A stretch of DNA of 14,150 nt from assembly GCA_035691865.1 (NCBI GenBank), contig DASSIM010000132.1, positions 1 to 14,150 on the forward strand. Direction: 5' to 3'. This document shows positions 7,314 through 13,653 of this stretch, one piece after another. Under the pieces are notes generated by a model. It was not told the DNA's origin, searched no databases, and saw nothing but the letters and a program-made list of their open reading frames with translations. Numbering within the stretch: the stretch's first letter is position 1; every line of letters begins with the position of its first letter. A program made the translations under genes and the position numbers. Source of the DNA: Nitrosopolaris sp035691865 (GTDB lineage: Archaea; Thermoproteota; Nitrososphaeria; Nitrososphaerales; Nitrososphaeraceae).

Positions 7314-7910
7314 TCATTTAGTGGTAGGAGTAGTACTTATCATCAATTCCCCGCCATGATGTTCGAGTAACTTCTTCTTTTGTATCCGAGAAAGGTAGTT
7401 AAAATCATCTTTACTATATAGACAGAAGCCTTTTGCTTTTATATCTGATCGTCGTGGCAATGATGTTTCATATTCTATCAAATGCTCCAATTTGCCGTAG
7501 TGGAAGAACGAGCCCATATCAGCCAATATGGAAACACCGTTCTTACCTATCTGATCTGCATAATTTACCAGTGAGTTTACAAATGACACTAGATCCATAG
7601 AAGAACCAAAATATGCCCTACTTGAATTTATGATCAAAAGAGAATTCTGCTTTTCATATTTTCTGACATCAATTCTAGCTAGCTCAAATAGCGCATATCT
7701 AACCATATCGGTTGTTTCATGGTGCGGAAGAATTAGAACAATCTCTTTTTTTTCTTCGATTTGCCTTTTAATATGTTGTGAATAAACTTTTCTAAGTGTA
7801 GGTAGATCAGAGTAAACTATTATATAGTGAGATCCTTGTCTCGCATGCTTCAATTTTTCTAAAGTGTCTACATCATTATAACAAGTCAGATTAGTCTTAT
7901 GGGCGATCAA
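7314..7910 (-). CDS. MEDS-domain sensory protein
   Basis: A 198-aa soluble protein matching the MEDS (methanogen/methylotroph DcmR sensory) layout, a degenerate RecA/KaiC-like fold. G26-S-H28 with the following IIVYSDL is the N-terminal signature. Residues 55-62 (KEIVLILP) are the next core strand, 124-131 (NGVSILAD) a later one, and GFCLYSKDDF (161-170) with HH at 184-185 matches the usual C-terminal strand and helix. No DNA-binding or kinase domain is attached, so it is a stand-alone sensor or signalling partner. No Walker lysine is visible, so nucleotide hydrolysis is unlikely. The start is TTG at 7910. An in-frame stop lies 11 codons upstream and a TATA-like element lies 28-35 nt upstream, so TTG on a leaderless message fits best. 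The ligand is unknown; the family is linked to small-molecule or redox sensing. Confidence 0.75.
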   Translation of the reverse strand: MIAHKTNLTCYNDVDTLEKLKHARQGSHYIIVYSDLPTLRKVYSQHIKRQIEEKKEIVLILPHHETTDMVRYALFELARIDVRKYEKQNSLLIINSSRAYFGSSMDLVSFVNSLVNYADQIGKNGVSILADMGSFFHYGKLEHLIEYETSLPRRSDIKAKGFCLYSKDDFNYLSRIQKKKLLEHHGGELMISTTPTTK

Positions 7911-7937
7911 TATAACGAAATTCCAATGGAAAATAAG

Positions 7938-7945
7938 TTATTTAA
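7938..7945 (-). promoter_or_regulatory. TATA box of the MEDS gene
   Basis: The minus strand reads TTAAATAA 28-35 nt upstream of the TTG at 7910, which supports that unusual start codon. Confidence 0.45.
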
Positions 7946-8195
7946 CAGGCAAACCTGATAGTTACAGTATTTTTTACTTGATCTTTGTACTCATTTTTAT
8001 ATCATTTATTGGTGAACAAAGAAATGATGTTAGAAATCAGAAAGTAGTATTTTGGATTACAGGGAAACATGGCATGTCAAACACGTTTCCGTCACCATAG
8101 TCTTCCGTAGAGTCAGATTAGTATTATTGTTCTGTAACTAATTACACTGCATATTGGGAGTAAAACTTTTTTTAGCTTGGTCCATAATTTCCAAT

Positions 8196-8306
8196 ATGAG
8201 AGTGACATATCATTGCCTTCCATGCAACAAGGAATTCGTTGATATTCTTATGGCTAAAGAGCATAGCGTTTCAACCGGCCATGAGTTCATGGAGAGGGAA
8301 CGATAA
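8196..8306 (+). CDS. Single C2H2 zinc-finger microprotein, 36 aa
   Basis: ATG at 8196 to TAA at 8304 encodes 36 residues. C7-x2-C10-x12-H23-x5-H29 fits the classical C2H2 finger exactly, with an aromatic before the first Cys (YHCLPC) and F14 at the usual hydrophobic core position. The finger fills almost the whole protein, leaving six residues before and seven after. Stand-alone fingers of this kind occur in archaea and viruses, where they bind DNA, RNA or protein; a single finger alone usually gives weak DNA specificity. No Shine-Dalgarno site is seen. A helix-hairpin-helix gene starts 53 nt downstream, but it has its own promoter. At this length the call rests on the motif. Confidence 0.65.
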   Translation: MRVTYHCLPCNKEFVDILMAKEHSVSTGHEFMERER

Positions 8307-8326
8307 ACAGATCTTCTTGACAAAAA

Positions 8327-8335
8327 TTTTAAATA
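8327..8335 (+). promoter_or_regulatory. TATA box of the HhH gene
   Basis: TTTTAAATA lies 25-33 nt before the ATG at 8360, the spacing expected for a leaderless archaeal message. It separates this gene from the zinc-finger gene transcriptionally. Confidence 0.5.
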
Positions 8336-8359
8336 GAATATACGTGTATAGATTCGTGG

Positions 8360-8560
8360 ATGGAATCAGGTATTCAGCACTTACAAATAGCTTCTGGCCT
8401 GAAAGAGTCGTTATTGAAAGCTGGGTTAACTGTGCAGTCCATTGCTTTGAAGGGTCCAGACGCCCTATCCGCCTCTTTAGGAATAGAGGCATACGTAGCA
8501 AAGATAGTTTACGATGAAGCCAAAAAGATTGTGGCTGAAGGTTCCTTGGTGACTCCTTAA
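8360..8560 (+). CDS. Small helix-hairpin-helix protein, 66 aa
   Basis: Residues 11-57 (IASGLKESLLKAGLTV, then SIALKGPDALSASLGI, then AYVAKIVYDEAKK) follow the double helix-hairpin-helix plan: a GLxxxLxxAGLxTV hairpin, a helix with a G-PxxL turn, and LGI followed by an Ala/Lys-rich helix. The HhH fold contacts DNA backbone non-specifically and is found in RadA, DNA ligase and topoisomerase domains; here it stands alone. The start is fixed by an upstream in-frame stop at the TATA element and by promoter spacing. Frames overlapping it on both strands (8239-8517 plus, 8271-8567 minus) are shadows. Confidence 0.7.
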   Translation: MESGIQHLQIASGLKESLLKAGLTVQSIALKGPDALSASLGIEAYVAKIVYDEAKKIVAEGSLVTP

Positions 8561-8568
8561 CAACCATA

Positions 8569-8574
8569 TTTTTT
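8569..8574 (+). terminator. T6 run after the HhH gene
   Basis: Six T residues begin eight bases after the stop codon, followed by more T-rich sequence, as expected for an archaeal terminator. Confidence 0.35.
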
Positions 8575-9180
8575 AGTTTATTGTTTGTAGACTATCACAT
8601 TCCAAAAGGTTAGGGACTATTGTAGTATCTGGAAACCCAATATAGTGCAGCCATGAATCCTTTAATTCTTTTGCCATACGTTTGCAGCGCGCATCCACCC
8701 TCTAGATGTTGCTCTTGTGCTCCACCTTGGTATTTGGCTCGACCTCGACCTGTAGTATGTATAATCGCTATTGGAATTTATGGATTGTTCTGAATCTACC
8801 AGACCTCGGGTAATTCAAGATGTTAGGTTGTATGTCTGACGCAGGGGATATATTGAATGTCAGATTCAACATCCGATACATGGAACGAGATTGGTAACAT
8901 TTTCCTCCTGAACATGCATGCTTATTGCTTTTTGGTGCTTTTTTGACGCAAATATGCTTTTACATATGTTGTTGTCACTTACGAACAAATTCTGCAGCCA
9001 GCGAACCAATTCTACAACATAAGGTGGGCTACCTCTGATATCTGAAGCGTATAATTGGGAGCGCCGGCAAGTTTTGATGGACAATGCTAAATTACGACTA
9101 TAATCATTCTAACGAATATATCATAGTTTGAATATATCGAGAATTTCTACTAAAGTGTTAGCAGTCGTTGTAAAGCAGTT
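8575..9180. other. 606-nt gene-poor stretch with possible eroded coding sequence
   Basis: No intact gene is called. On the minus strand, roughly 8578-8755 reads in one frame as VEVEPNTKVEHKSNI, stop, RVDARCKRMAKELKDSW and then LHYIGFPD, which looks protein-like but is interrupted by TAG. An in-frame ATG would leave only about 35 codons. A minus-strand frame at 8866-9084 begins with TTG and has no recognisable motif. The stretch may hold remnants of one or two decayed genes. Confidence 0.35.
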
Positions 9181-9190
9181 CAAATATACT
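9181..9190 (+). promoter_or_regulatory. TATA box of the His-rich protein gene
   Basis: CAAATATACT lies 25-34 nt before the ATG at 9215, suggesting a very short leader. Confidence 0.45.
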
Positions 9191-9214
9191 ATAACTGAAG
9201 ATAGCTATTGAGAA

Positions 9215-9436
9215 ATGAACCACAAGAACACCACATTGGCAATTGCAACAATCGTAGCAGCAGTAGCTATTACTGCAGTAGGTTTCGCAATACCCCAACA
9301 GGCTTCAGCGTACGGACATCATCACAACCATAACAGCAACAGCATAAAAGTTGATCAAAACACAACTCAACTGAACTTGTGCGACAACGCTTTGTGTGCT
9401 AACCAAGCCGACAATTCAGTCCACATACACCGCTGA
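9215..9436 (+). CDS. Small exported His-rich protein, 73 aa
   Basis: Residues 1-32 are a textbook signal peptide (NHKNTTLAIATIVAAVAITA, ending QQASA). The 41-residue mature part starts YGHHHNHNSNS, then has a polar Gln/Asn-rich segment (KVDQNTTQLNLC), two Cys (C56, C61) and the ending HIHR. The His clusters could bind Cu, Ni or Zn, and the two close Cys could form a disulfide. The spaced Gln/Asn pattern is loosely like amyloid-forming secreted repeats, but only one unit is present. I recall similar short exported proteins from soil ammonia-oxidising archaea, without a known function. The gene has its own TATA element and T-run, so it is monocistronic. Confidence 0.75.
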   Translation: MNHKNTTLAIATIVAAVAITAVGFAIPQQASAYGHHHNHNSNSIKVDQNTTQLNLCDNALCANQADNSVHIHR

Positions 9437-9472
9437 TCTAACAAAAATACATCAAGAAACATATTCTCCCTA

Positions 9473-9478
9473 TTTTTT
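9473..9478 (+). terminator. T6 run after the His-rich protein gene
   Basis: Six T residues lie 37 nt after the stop codon, a plausible archaeal terminator. Confidence 0.3.
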
Positions 9479-9574
9479 CGAGGCAGGAGCTTGCTACCTT
9501 CCAACAGGATATGGACAAGCTGGGAAGAAAGTTCCATTTTAGTTTATTTATGAGCCAGCTCAACAGTCTGCATC

Positions 9575-9832
9575 TTAAAAAAAGATAATTTGTATAGTCA
9601 TTGATAGTACAATTACAAAGTATCGTGTGATAAGAAACCACGTTTCTGGGAGTTGTTCATTCTCCGCTGCCGAAGGCTCATGAGCATCCATAGCAGACCC
9701 GCAGGATCCGGTTACCAATTCTTCTTGTTCGATGAATTCAGCTTCCAATTTCTCGAGTTCATCTGGCGCGGTCGCTGGCACCAACTTTAGCTTTGCTGAT
9801 AGTTGGTTCACATGCACCTTGTTATGGACCAA
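9575..9832 (-). CDS. Doubtful hypothetical protein, 85 aa
   Basis: The start would be TTG at 9832; GTG codons a few residues inside are alternatives. Residues 10-40 (QLSAKLKLVPATAPDELEKL and the following acidic EAEFIEQEEL) have real-protein composition with a charged helix. The C-terminus (YFVIVLSMTIQIIFF) is hydrophobic and could be a tail anchor or an out-of-frame extension. No family is recognised, there is no clear ribosome site, and the frame at 9438-9641 overlapping its end is unconvincing. It may be a real gene, or a fragment whose last 15 codons arose by a frameshift. Confidence 0.35.
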   Translation of the reverse strand: MVHNKVHVNQLSAKLKLVPATAPDELEKLEAEFIEQEELVTGSCGSAMDAHEPSAAENEQLPETWFLITRYFVIVLSMTIQIIFF

Positions 9833-10066
9833 AATGTTAAGCAGCTTAAATTACCATCCCATTTTCCAATAGCCGTCTAAATCGCTGACTTCTCTGATTT
9901 GTGTTGGTGCTTTTTATATGGTTTCCAGATAATAATTCAAAATATATTCAATAAGAATCCTCATTGTTTATAAAAAAAAGTAATGTTGAAGGCATAAGTT
10001 AGACTAACGTAGTTTTTTGCCTTTTATGTTTTCTTTCAGTCAGCGAAAAAAAAGAATGATTTCCCG
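9833..10066. other. AT-rich intergenic region, no gene seen
   Basis: Contains homopolymer-rich stretches (AAAAAAAA near 9975 and 10050). The latter is a T-run on the minus strand about 15-20 nt after the GNPHD gene, so it could terminate that transcript. No coding or RNA signature was found. Confidence 0.4.
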
Positions 10067-10315
10067 TTACTTGGCACCAGGACAACCTTCAGAACCGTGA
10101 TGACGAAAATCGGATCCTAGATCATGTGGATTGCCATTCTCTAGATTGCCATTTTCAGAGTCATGTGGATTGCCATTAGGTCCAGAGTCAAAATCATGTG
10201 GATTTCCTGAACATGCTGCCTCTGCTGAGGACACAAGTCGCGGTGTAGATAAAGTCCCGAATACTCCTACAAGGGCAATCATTGCAATTATTATTCTTGT
10301 TTGCATCAATCTCAT
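10067..10315 (-). CDS. Exported peptide with three GNPHD repeats, 82 aa
   Basis: Residues 1-34 are a signal peptide (RIIIAMIALVGVFGTLSTP, ending SSAEA). The mature 48 residues begin at about C35 and carry GNPHD at 37-41, 48-52 and 61-65, separated by Asp/Ser/Gly/Asn-rich spacers, and end HHGSEGCPGAK with the only other Cys (C78). Regularly spaced His-Asp pairs suggest metal (Ca, Cu or Zn) binding, and the two Cys flanking the repeat block could close a disulfide. ATG at 10315 is used here. A TATA-like element at 10331-10341 would fit better with the internal ATG at 10306 on a leaderless message. I recall similar NPHD-repeat peptides in related archaea, function unknown. Confidence 0.75.
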   Translation of the reverse strand: MRLMQTRIIIAMIALVGVFGTLSTPRLVSSAEAACSGNPHDFDSGPNGNPHDSENGNLENGNPHDLGSDFRHHGSEGCPGAK

Positions 10316-10339
10316 ATCATTTCAAGAACCTAATGTATA

Positions 10340-10365
10340 AGGGCTCCTCACTCGTAGGGAGTCCT
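10340..10365. repeat. 8-bp hairpin upstream of the GNPHD gene
   Basis: AGGGCTCC (10340-10347) pairs with GGAGTCCT (10358-10365), including one G-T wobble, around a 10-nt loop. It touches the TATA-like element of the GNPHD gene, so an operator role is possible. It also lies about 55 nt beyond the stop codon of the response regulator gene, transcribed the same way, and could end its message. Confidence 0.4.
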
Positions 10366-10420
10366 ACAAGCGGACGGTGCTTGAAAAACGTACTTTCGTT
10401 TCATGTACAATATCACTCAT

Positions 10421-10954
10421 TCATTCAATTCTCTCTTGAACTAAACAGTACTCGGTATAATTTCTAAGATCATTATGGTGTTCTTGATTAAGAAGATCAA
10501 ATTCTTGGCTCATAGACGGACTTCGATCGAGACTTCGTAATTCGGAATGAGATTGTTTATTTCCTATTGTATCCATGATTGTTTCTACATTAAAGGGCTT
10601 TTGCACAAATTCTACAAGATGCCATATCTCTTTCATAGGAGAAGAAAGGGTCTCTCTAGGATAAGCTGAGGCCATTATTATCCTCTGTTTGGGATTAATT
10701 CTGATTATTTCTTTTGCAACTTCAATGCCATTCGTCCTAGGAATTCCGTAATCTAGGATTACCAGGTCAAATACATGTTGTTTATTTATATCAAGACATC
10801 CCATTCTGGAAATAAAATTTTTCAATTCTTCTCGATAAATAGCAAGACAATCTACTCCATTGTCAGTGATTACAACATGATGGTTTTTATCTCGTAATGC
10901 AACTCTGTACAATAATGCAATATCTATATCATCTTCGGCTATCAATATCTTCAT
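10421..10954 (-). CDS. Stand-alone response regulator receiver protein
   Basis: From MKILIAEDD (ATG 10954) the protein has 177 aa. An in-frame ATG five codons upstream (10969) is the alternative; the sister gene at 12744-13262 starts exactly at MKILIAEDD. Receiver hallmarks: acidic pair D8-D9, phospho-acceptor D68 in DLVILDYG, S96 in IIMASAY and K119 in the KPF turn. The acceptor Asp falls about 12-15 residues later than in CheY-type receivers because the segment between strand 2 and strand 3 is longer (YREELKNFISRMG). The C-terminal tail of about 45 residues is polar with no DNA-binding domain. It is therefore a signalling relay partnered with a histidine kinase encoded elsewhere. It lies on the same strand as, and about 110 nt after, the winged-helix gene at 11078-11524. 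Confidence 0.9.
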   Translation of the reverse strand: MKILIAEDDIDIALLYRVALRDKNHHVVITDNGVDCLAIYREELKNFISRMGCLDINKQHVFDLVILDYGIPRTNGIEVAKEIIRINPKQRIIMASAYPRETLSSPMKEIWHLVEFVQKPFNVETIMDTIGNKQSHSELRSLDRSPSMSQEFDLLNQEHHNDLRNYTEYCLVQERIE

Positions 10955-11077
10955 GCTGATAACACCCATAACTTCGCTTTGATCGAATGACCTTTTCCTT
11001 CTAACTTCGATTGTATTGTGTTTGGATGCACGAGGAGCCCACCTAAATTCACAATTCTATCCATGCAATCCATTTAA

Positions 11078-11524
11078 TCAAGACTGCTTCACAAGAATCT
11101 TTAGGATATCCTGATTGTCTATTAACGTGTTAATTATCTTGTTGCGTTCATCGGTTGGAAGCTTCTGTTCTGTATCCAGAGAATCAATGGCTTTAAGTTT
11201 CCAGAATGTGTTAGCTGCCCTTCCAAGCATCATCTGCGCATCATAAACAATCGATCCAAGTGAGGTAGGCACGTACTGTCGGTTCTTTCTAATTATCAAA
11301 CCAGTTTTTTGTAAAGCTGACATTCTGGAGTAAAATTGCTTCCTAGTAACACCTAGCCTTTTCATAAGAATATCGCCATCTCCACCTGCAATAGAGATGG
11401 TATTGAAAAGAACTAACGACGTGTCGTCGGCTATTGCTTTGAGAATACTTGCTATTGATACCGCTTGCTCATTCGCAGAAGAAGATGCCAGCCTATGTTT
11501 ATGAGGATTTTCCAGTCTTGTCAT
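11078..11524 (-). CDS. Winged-helix transcriptional regulator
   Basis: A 148-aa protein. Residues 22-110 form a winged helix of the ArsR/MarR-like archaeal type: helix 1 (SILKAIADDTSLVLFNTI), a turn at GGDGD, the recognition pair LMKRLGVTRKQFYSRMSALQ (about 53-72), then a wing (GLIIRKNRQYVPTSLG). The C-terminal third (YDAQMMLGRAAN onward) is helical and probably dimerises. No Cys cluster or ligand domain is visible, so the signal it senses cannot be inferred. The start is ATG at 11524, 26-33 nt from a TATTAATA element. It is divergent from the HTH gene at 11644 across 119 nt, so either protein could control both promoters. Confidence 0.82.
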   Translation of the reverse strand: MTRLENPHKHRLASSSANEQAVSIASILKAIADDTSLVLFNTISIAGGDGDILMKRLGVTRKQFYSRMSALQKTGLIIRKNRQYVPTSLGSIVYDAQMMLGRAANTFWKLKAIDSLDTEQKLPTDERNKIINTLIDNQDILKILVKQS

Positions 11525-11549
11525 CGCACGTTAGATAAGAATAGCGTCT

Positions 11550-11557
11550 TATTAATA
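11550..11557 (-). promoter_or_regulatory. TATA box of the minus-strand winged-helix gene
   Basis: TATTAATA, a self-complementary octamer preceded on the minus strand by CC, lies 26-33 nt upstream of ATG 11524. It implies a leaderless transcript. Confidence 0.5.
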
Positions 11558-11610
11558 GGTTATGTTATTCACACCCAAAACCTAACATTCCATACCAAAA
11601 CGCCACAATA

Positions 11611-11619
11611 CCTTTAAAT
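11611..11619 (+). promoter_or_regulatory. TATA box of the plus-strand HTH gene
   Basis: CCTTTAAAT lies 25-33 nt upstream of ATG 11644, again with leaderless spacing. The two divergent TATA elements are about 60 nt apart. Confidence 0.5.
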
Positions 11620-11643
11620 CAGGATGCTCTTAATTGTTGAGTA

Positions 11644-12045
11644 ATGCCAGCTTCCCCAATCAAAACAATTACTCGCGTAAATTCCACGGTTAAGGATCTT
11701 TTTATCTACCTATATGATTTGTCGCCCTTGGACTTGGATCTACTGTTCATTTTGATTAAGAATAAAAAGCCTATGACTTTGGAAGAGCTTGCAAAGAGGG
11801 TAGACAGAGATAAAAGTACTGTTTTTAGGTGCTTGCAGAAGTTAGTAGGCTTGGGAATCTGTACTAGAGAAACAAGGACACTAAAAGAAGGGGGATATTA
11901 CCATGCCTATAGTGGTATTGATATTGAATCATTTAAAATGGAAACAGAAAAGAGGGTCAAAGAGCTTGAAGAAAGCTTTCACAGATTATTAAGGAAATTT
12001 GAAGAAGATATGGTCAAAGTAATCTCATCAATCTATCAGAAATAG
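11644..12045 (+). CDS. TrmB-like helix-turn-helix regulator
   Basis: A 133-aa protein with a TrmB/MarR-type winged helix. Residues 29-40 (LDLDLLFILIKN) are the first helix, MTLEELAKRVDRDKSTVFRC (44-63) is the helix-turn-helix, LQKLVGLGICTRET follows, and GGYYHAYSGI (83-92) is the wing. Residues 97-133 are a Lys/Glu-rich helix (KMETEKRVKELEESFHRLLR) likely to form a coiled-coil dimer. The sugar-binding domain of full-length TrmB is absent, so this is the short, DNA-binding-only form common in archaea. Target and signal are unknown; the divergent neighbour is the obvious candidate. Confidence 0.85.
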   Translation: MPASPIKTITRVNSTVKDLFIYLYDLSPLDLDLLFILIKNKKPMTLEELAKRVDRDKSTVFRCLQKLVGLGICTRETRTLKEGGYYHAYSGIDIESFKMETEKRVKELEESFHRLLRKFEEDMVKVISSIYQK

Positions 12046-12207
12046 ATCGAATATTTTCGAATCTGAAAGCAATCTGCAGTTGACCATGAGGTTCTTGATG
12101 AATCATTCAGAATCACAAGGGCAGTTACAATGGCCATATGAATATTTGAAATTGCAGATCGGTATCGATCATAAGTACTGTATAGAGCTAAGAATCCTAT
12201 TTATTGT

Positions 12208-12216
12208 AGTATATGA
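12208..12216 (+). promoter_or_regulatory. TATA-like element of the small exported protein gene
   Basis: AGTATATGA lies about 28-36 nt upstream of the TTG at 12244. This supports that start and a very short leader. Confidence 0.35.
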
Positions 12217-12243
12217 TAATAATGATTTAGGTATAGATTTAGC

Positions 12244-12480
12244 TTGGCCTATATTCTAATTTCACTCGCGATATTACTGATTTTCGCCTACGCACAGCAG
12301 GTACACGCAGCTGCCAATTTTACAAGCAGCTCCACTAGCCAATCGGTTAAACTATTGATAGAGAAAGCTATTATTTCGCTCAATAACGGACACTCCCAGG
12401 ATGCAATGTCAAATTTGACTTTAGCTGATAGACTATTGGGGGGATCAGTATACAGCGGAACTCCCCAAGCCATCCGGTGA
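12244..12480 (+). CDS. Small exported helical protein, 78 aa
   Basis: The start is TTG at 12244; an in-frame TGA lies seven codons upstream and no ATG precedes the hydrophobic segment. Residues 1-22 (AYILISLAILLIFAYAQQVH) are a signal peptide with likely cleavage after HAA. After a Ser/Thr-rich linker the mature part forms an amphipathic helical pair (SVKLLIEKAIISLNNGHSQD, AMSNLTLADRLLGG). This LLxxAIxALxxGxxxxAxxxLxxAxxxL pattern recurs in many short exported archaeal proteins; I know no function for it. It has no Cys or metal motif. The opposite-strand frame is a shadow. Confidence 0.65.
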   Translation: MAYILISLAILLIFAYAQQVHAAANFTSSSTSQSVKLLIEKAIISLNNGHSQDAMSNLTLADRLLGGSVYSGTPQAIR

Positions 12481-12503
12481 GCCTCCCCGTTGATAAAAAT
12501 TAT

Positions 12504-12520
12504 AATGAGTGTGCCTCATT
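12504..12520 (+). terminator. Small hairpin after the 78-aa gene
   Basis: AATGAG pairs with CTCATT around TGTGC, 23 nt after the stop codon. A role in 3'-end formation or message stability is possible. No T-run follows directly. Confidence 0.3.
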
Positions 12521-12720
12521 CAGAAATAGAATATCTTATTTCGAGACTAGCGGGTGTCTTCCCTAAATAGACGAATAAGGACCAGAATCATGTCGTGTGC
12601 AGCCAGCTGGCCGTTTTGAAGAAAAATCATTATTTCTCGGCATTCGGAGTATCGTCAAGGCTGGAGATTGAGGAATTCTTGTTTTGGTGAGAAAGCTCCT
12701 TATTGCTATCAGAAATTCGT

Positions 12721-12737
12721 CTGGGATCTTGGCCCAG
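12721..12737 (-). terminator. Small hairpin after the response regulator gene
   Basis: On the minus strand CTGGG and CCCAG flank a 7-nt loop, seven bases past the stop of the receiver gene. It may mark the 3' end of that transcript. The evidence is the pairing only. Confidence 0.3.
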
Positions 12738-12743
12738 ATAGTC

Positions 12744-13262
12744 TTAGAAGGTTCTTCCTTTTTGGATTCTCTTTAAGCTTTCAAGCAATGATTTCAGTTG
12801 CTTCGGTGAGGGATTGGCATCTTTAATTTGCTTCAAGTTTAGCATGATTTTCTTCAAGCCCTCGTAAATTTCTTTATCCTCTATGGTATTTACGAGTGCA
12901 TCTGCCCCAAATGGTTTCTGCATCAATTCTACTACTTGCTTCAGCTGTTTTACTGCGACCTCTAAAGTTTCTTCTACATATGCAGAAGCAAATATTATCC
13001 TCTGGTTTGGTTTGATTTCAAGAATCTCCTTTGCGACTTGCATTCCGTCCTTCCGTGGCATCATGTAATCCAAAATAACAGCATCGAAGGGACTACTTTT
13101 CTCTTGCTTTTCGATTTCTGTCTGTCGCTTCAATTCTTCGTTATAAATTTCTAAGCACTTTTCCCCATTCTCAGCGAGTATAACTATATGGCTTCTGGCT
13201 TCTAGGGCATCCTTATATGATTCAGAAATATCCACGTCATCTTCAGCTATGAGGATCTTCAT
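12744..13262 (-). CDS. Stand-alone response regulator receiver protein
   Basis: A 172-aa paralogue of the receiver at 10421-10954. It shows acidic D8-D9 (MKILIAEDDVDI), phospho-acceptor D65 in FDAVILDYMMP, S93 in IIFASAY, and K116 in QKPF. It shares the NGxxCLxIYxEEL motif and the long charged insert before the acceptor strand (KRQTEIEKQEKSS). The C-terminal 45 residues (KKIMLNLKQIKDANPSPKQL, then LESLKRIQKG) are a basic helical tail without a DNA-binding fold. It probably acts by binding a partner protein after phosphorylation. No kinase is adjacent. A TATA-like GAATATTAAG at 13296-13305 precedes the start. Confidence 0.92.
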   Translation of the reverse strand: MKILIAEDDVDISESYKDALEARSHIVILAENGEKCLEIYNEELKRQTEIEKQEKSSPFDAVILDYMMPRKDGMQVAKEILEIKPNQRIIFASAYVEETLEVAVKQLKQVVELMQKPFGADALVNTIEDKEIYEGLKKIMLNLKQIKDANPSPKQLKSLLESLKRIQKGRTF

Positions 13263-13284
13263 AATTCAACCGTTGACAACAGTA

Positions 13285-13629
13285 TTACCGAAGTTGAATA
13301 TTAAGACTATGTATACTGTTTCCTCCGACGCAATCCAAGTGGAAAATAGAATACCTTTTCTCACGGGAATGCCTACCTGTGTAAAAATCATTAACAGCCA
13401 ATGACGATAGGTGAGCGCAGGAGTGCAGGCAGAATTTCTGTTCTTTTTCTGACCAACCTCCTCGGATAGTCACTTTATCACAGAAAATAGGCTTGTCAGC
13501 TTTTTTCGCTGACTTTCCAAGGCCTTTTGTTTCCTGAAAATCTCTTATCTTCGATATCTGGCAGATGTCTAGACTCCATATGGCGAACCTTAACAAAGAG
13601 CGTCCTATTTCCGTAAAATATCTTTTCAC
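13285..13629 (-). CDS. Doubtful hypothetical protein, 114 aa
   Basis: The start would be GTG at 13629, only 24 nt from the divergent ATG at 13654, which leaves no room for two promoters. The middle part (KIRDFQETKGLGKSAKKADK, then PIFCDKVTIRGGWSEKEQKF, then CLHSCAHLSS) and FHLDC near the end contain spaced Cys/His that could suggest zinc binding. No family is recognised and there is no ribosome site. The 5' part overlaps nothing real, but the last 20 residues overlap the likely promoter of the response regulator gene. It may be a chance frame, a remnant, or a gene starting further in. Confidence 0.3.
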   Translation of the reverse strand: MKRYFTEIGRSLLRFAIWSLDICQISKIRDFQETKGLGKSAKKADKPIFCDKVTIRGGWSEKEQKFCLHSCAHLSSLAVNDFYTGRHSREKRYSIFHLDCVGGNSIHSLNIQLR

Positions 13630-13653
13630 CGAGACGAAGATCCCCCGCGTAGA

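Noticed and set aside
8239..8567. Overlapping frames of 92 aa (plus) and 98 aa (minus)
   Set aside because: They overlap the zinc-finger and helix-hairpin-helix genes in other frames and have no domain features.
8866..9084. Minus-strand 72-aa frame with TTG start
   Set aside because: No recognised motif or promoter; kept only as part of the gene-poor region description.
9438..9641. Minus-strand 67-aa frame
   Set aside because: Cys/Leu-rich chance text overlapping another doubtful frame, with no start signals.
10131..10467. Plus-strand frames of 69 and 61 aa
   Set aside because: Antisense of the GNPHD peptide gene and of its promoter region.
12883..13068. Plus-strand 61-aa frame
   Set aside because: Antisense shadow of the receiver domain.
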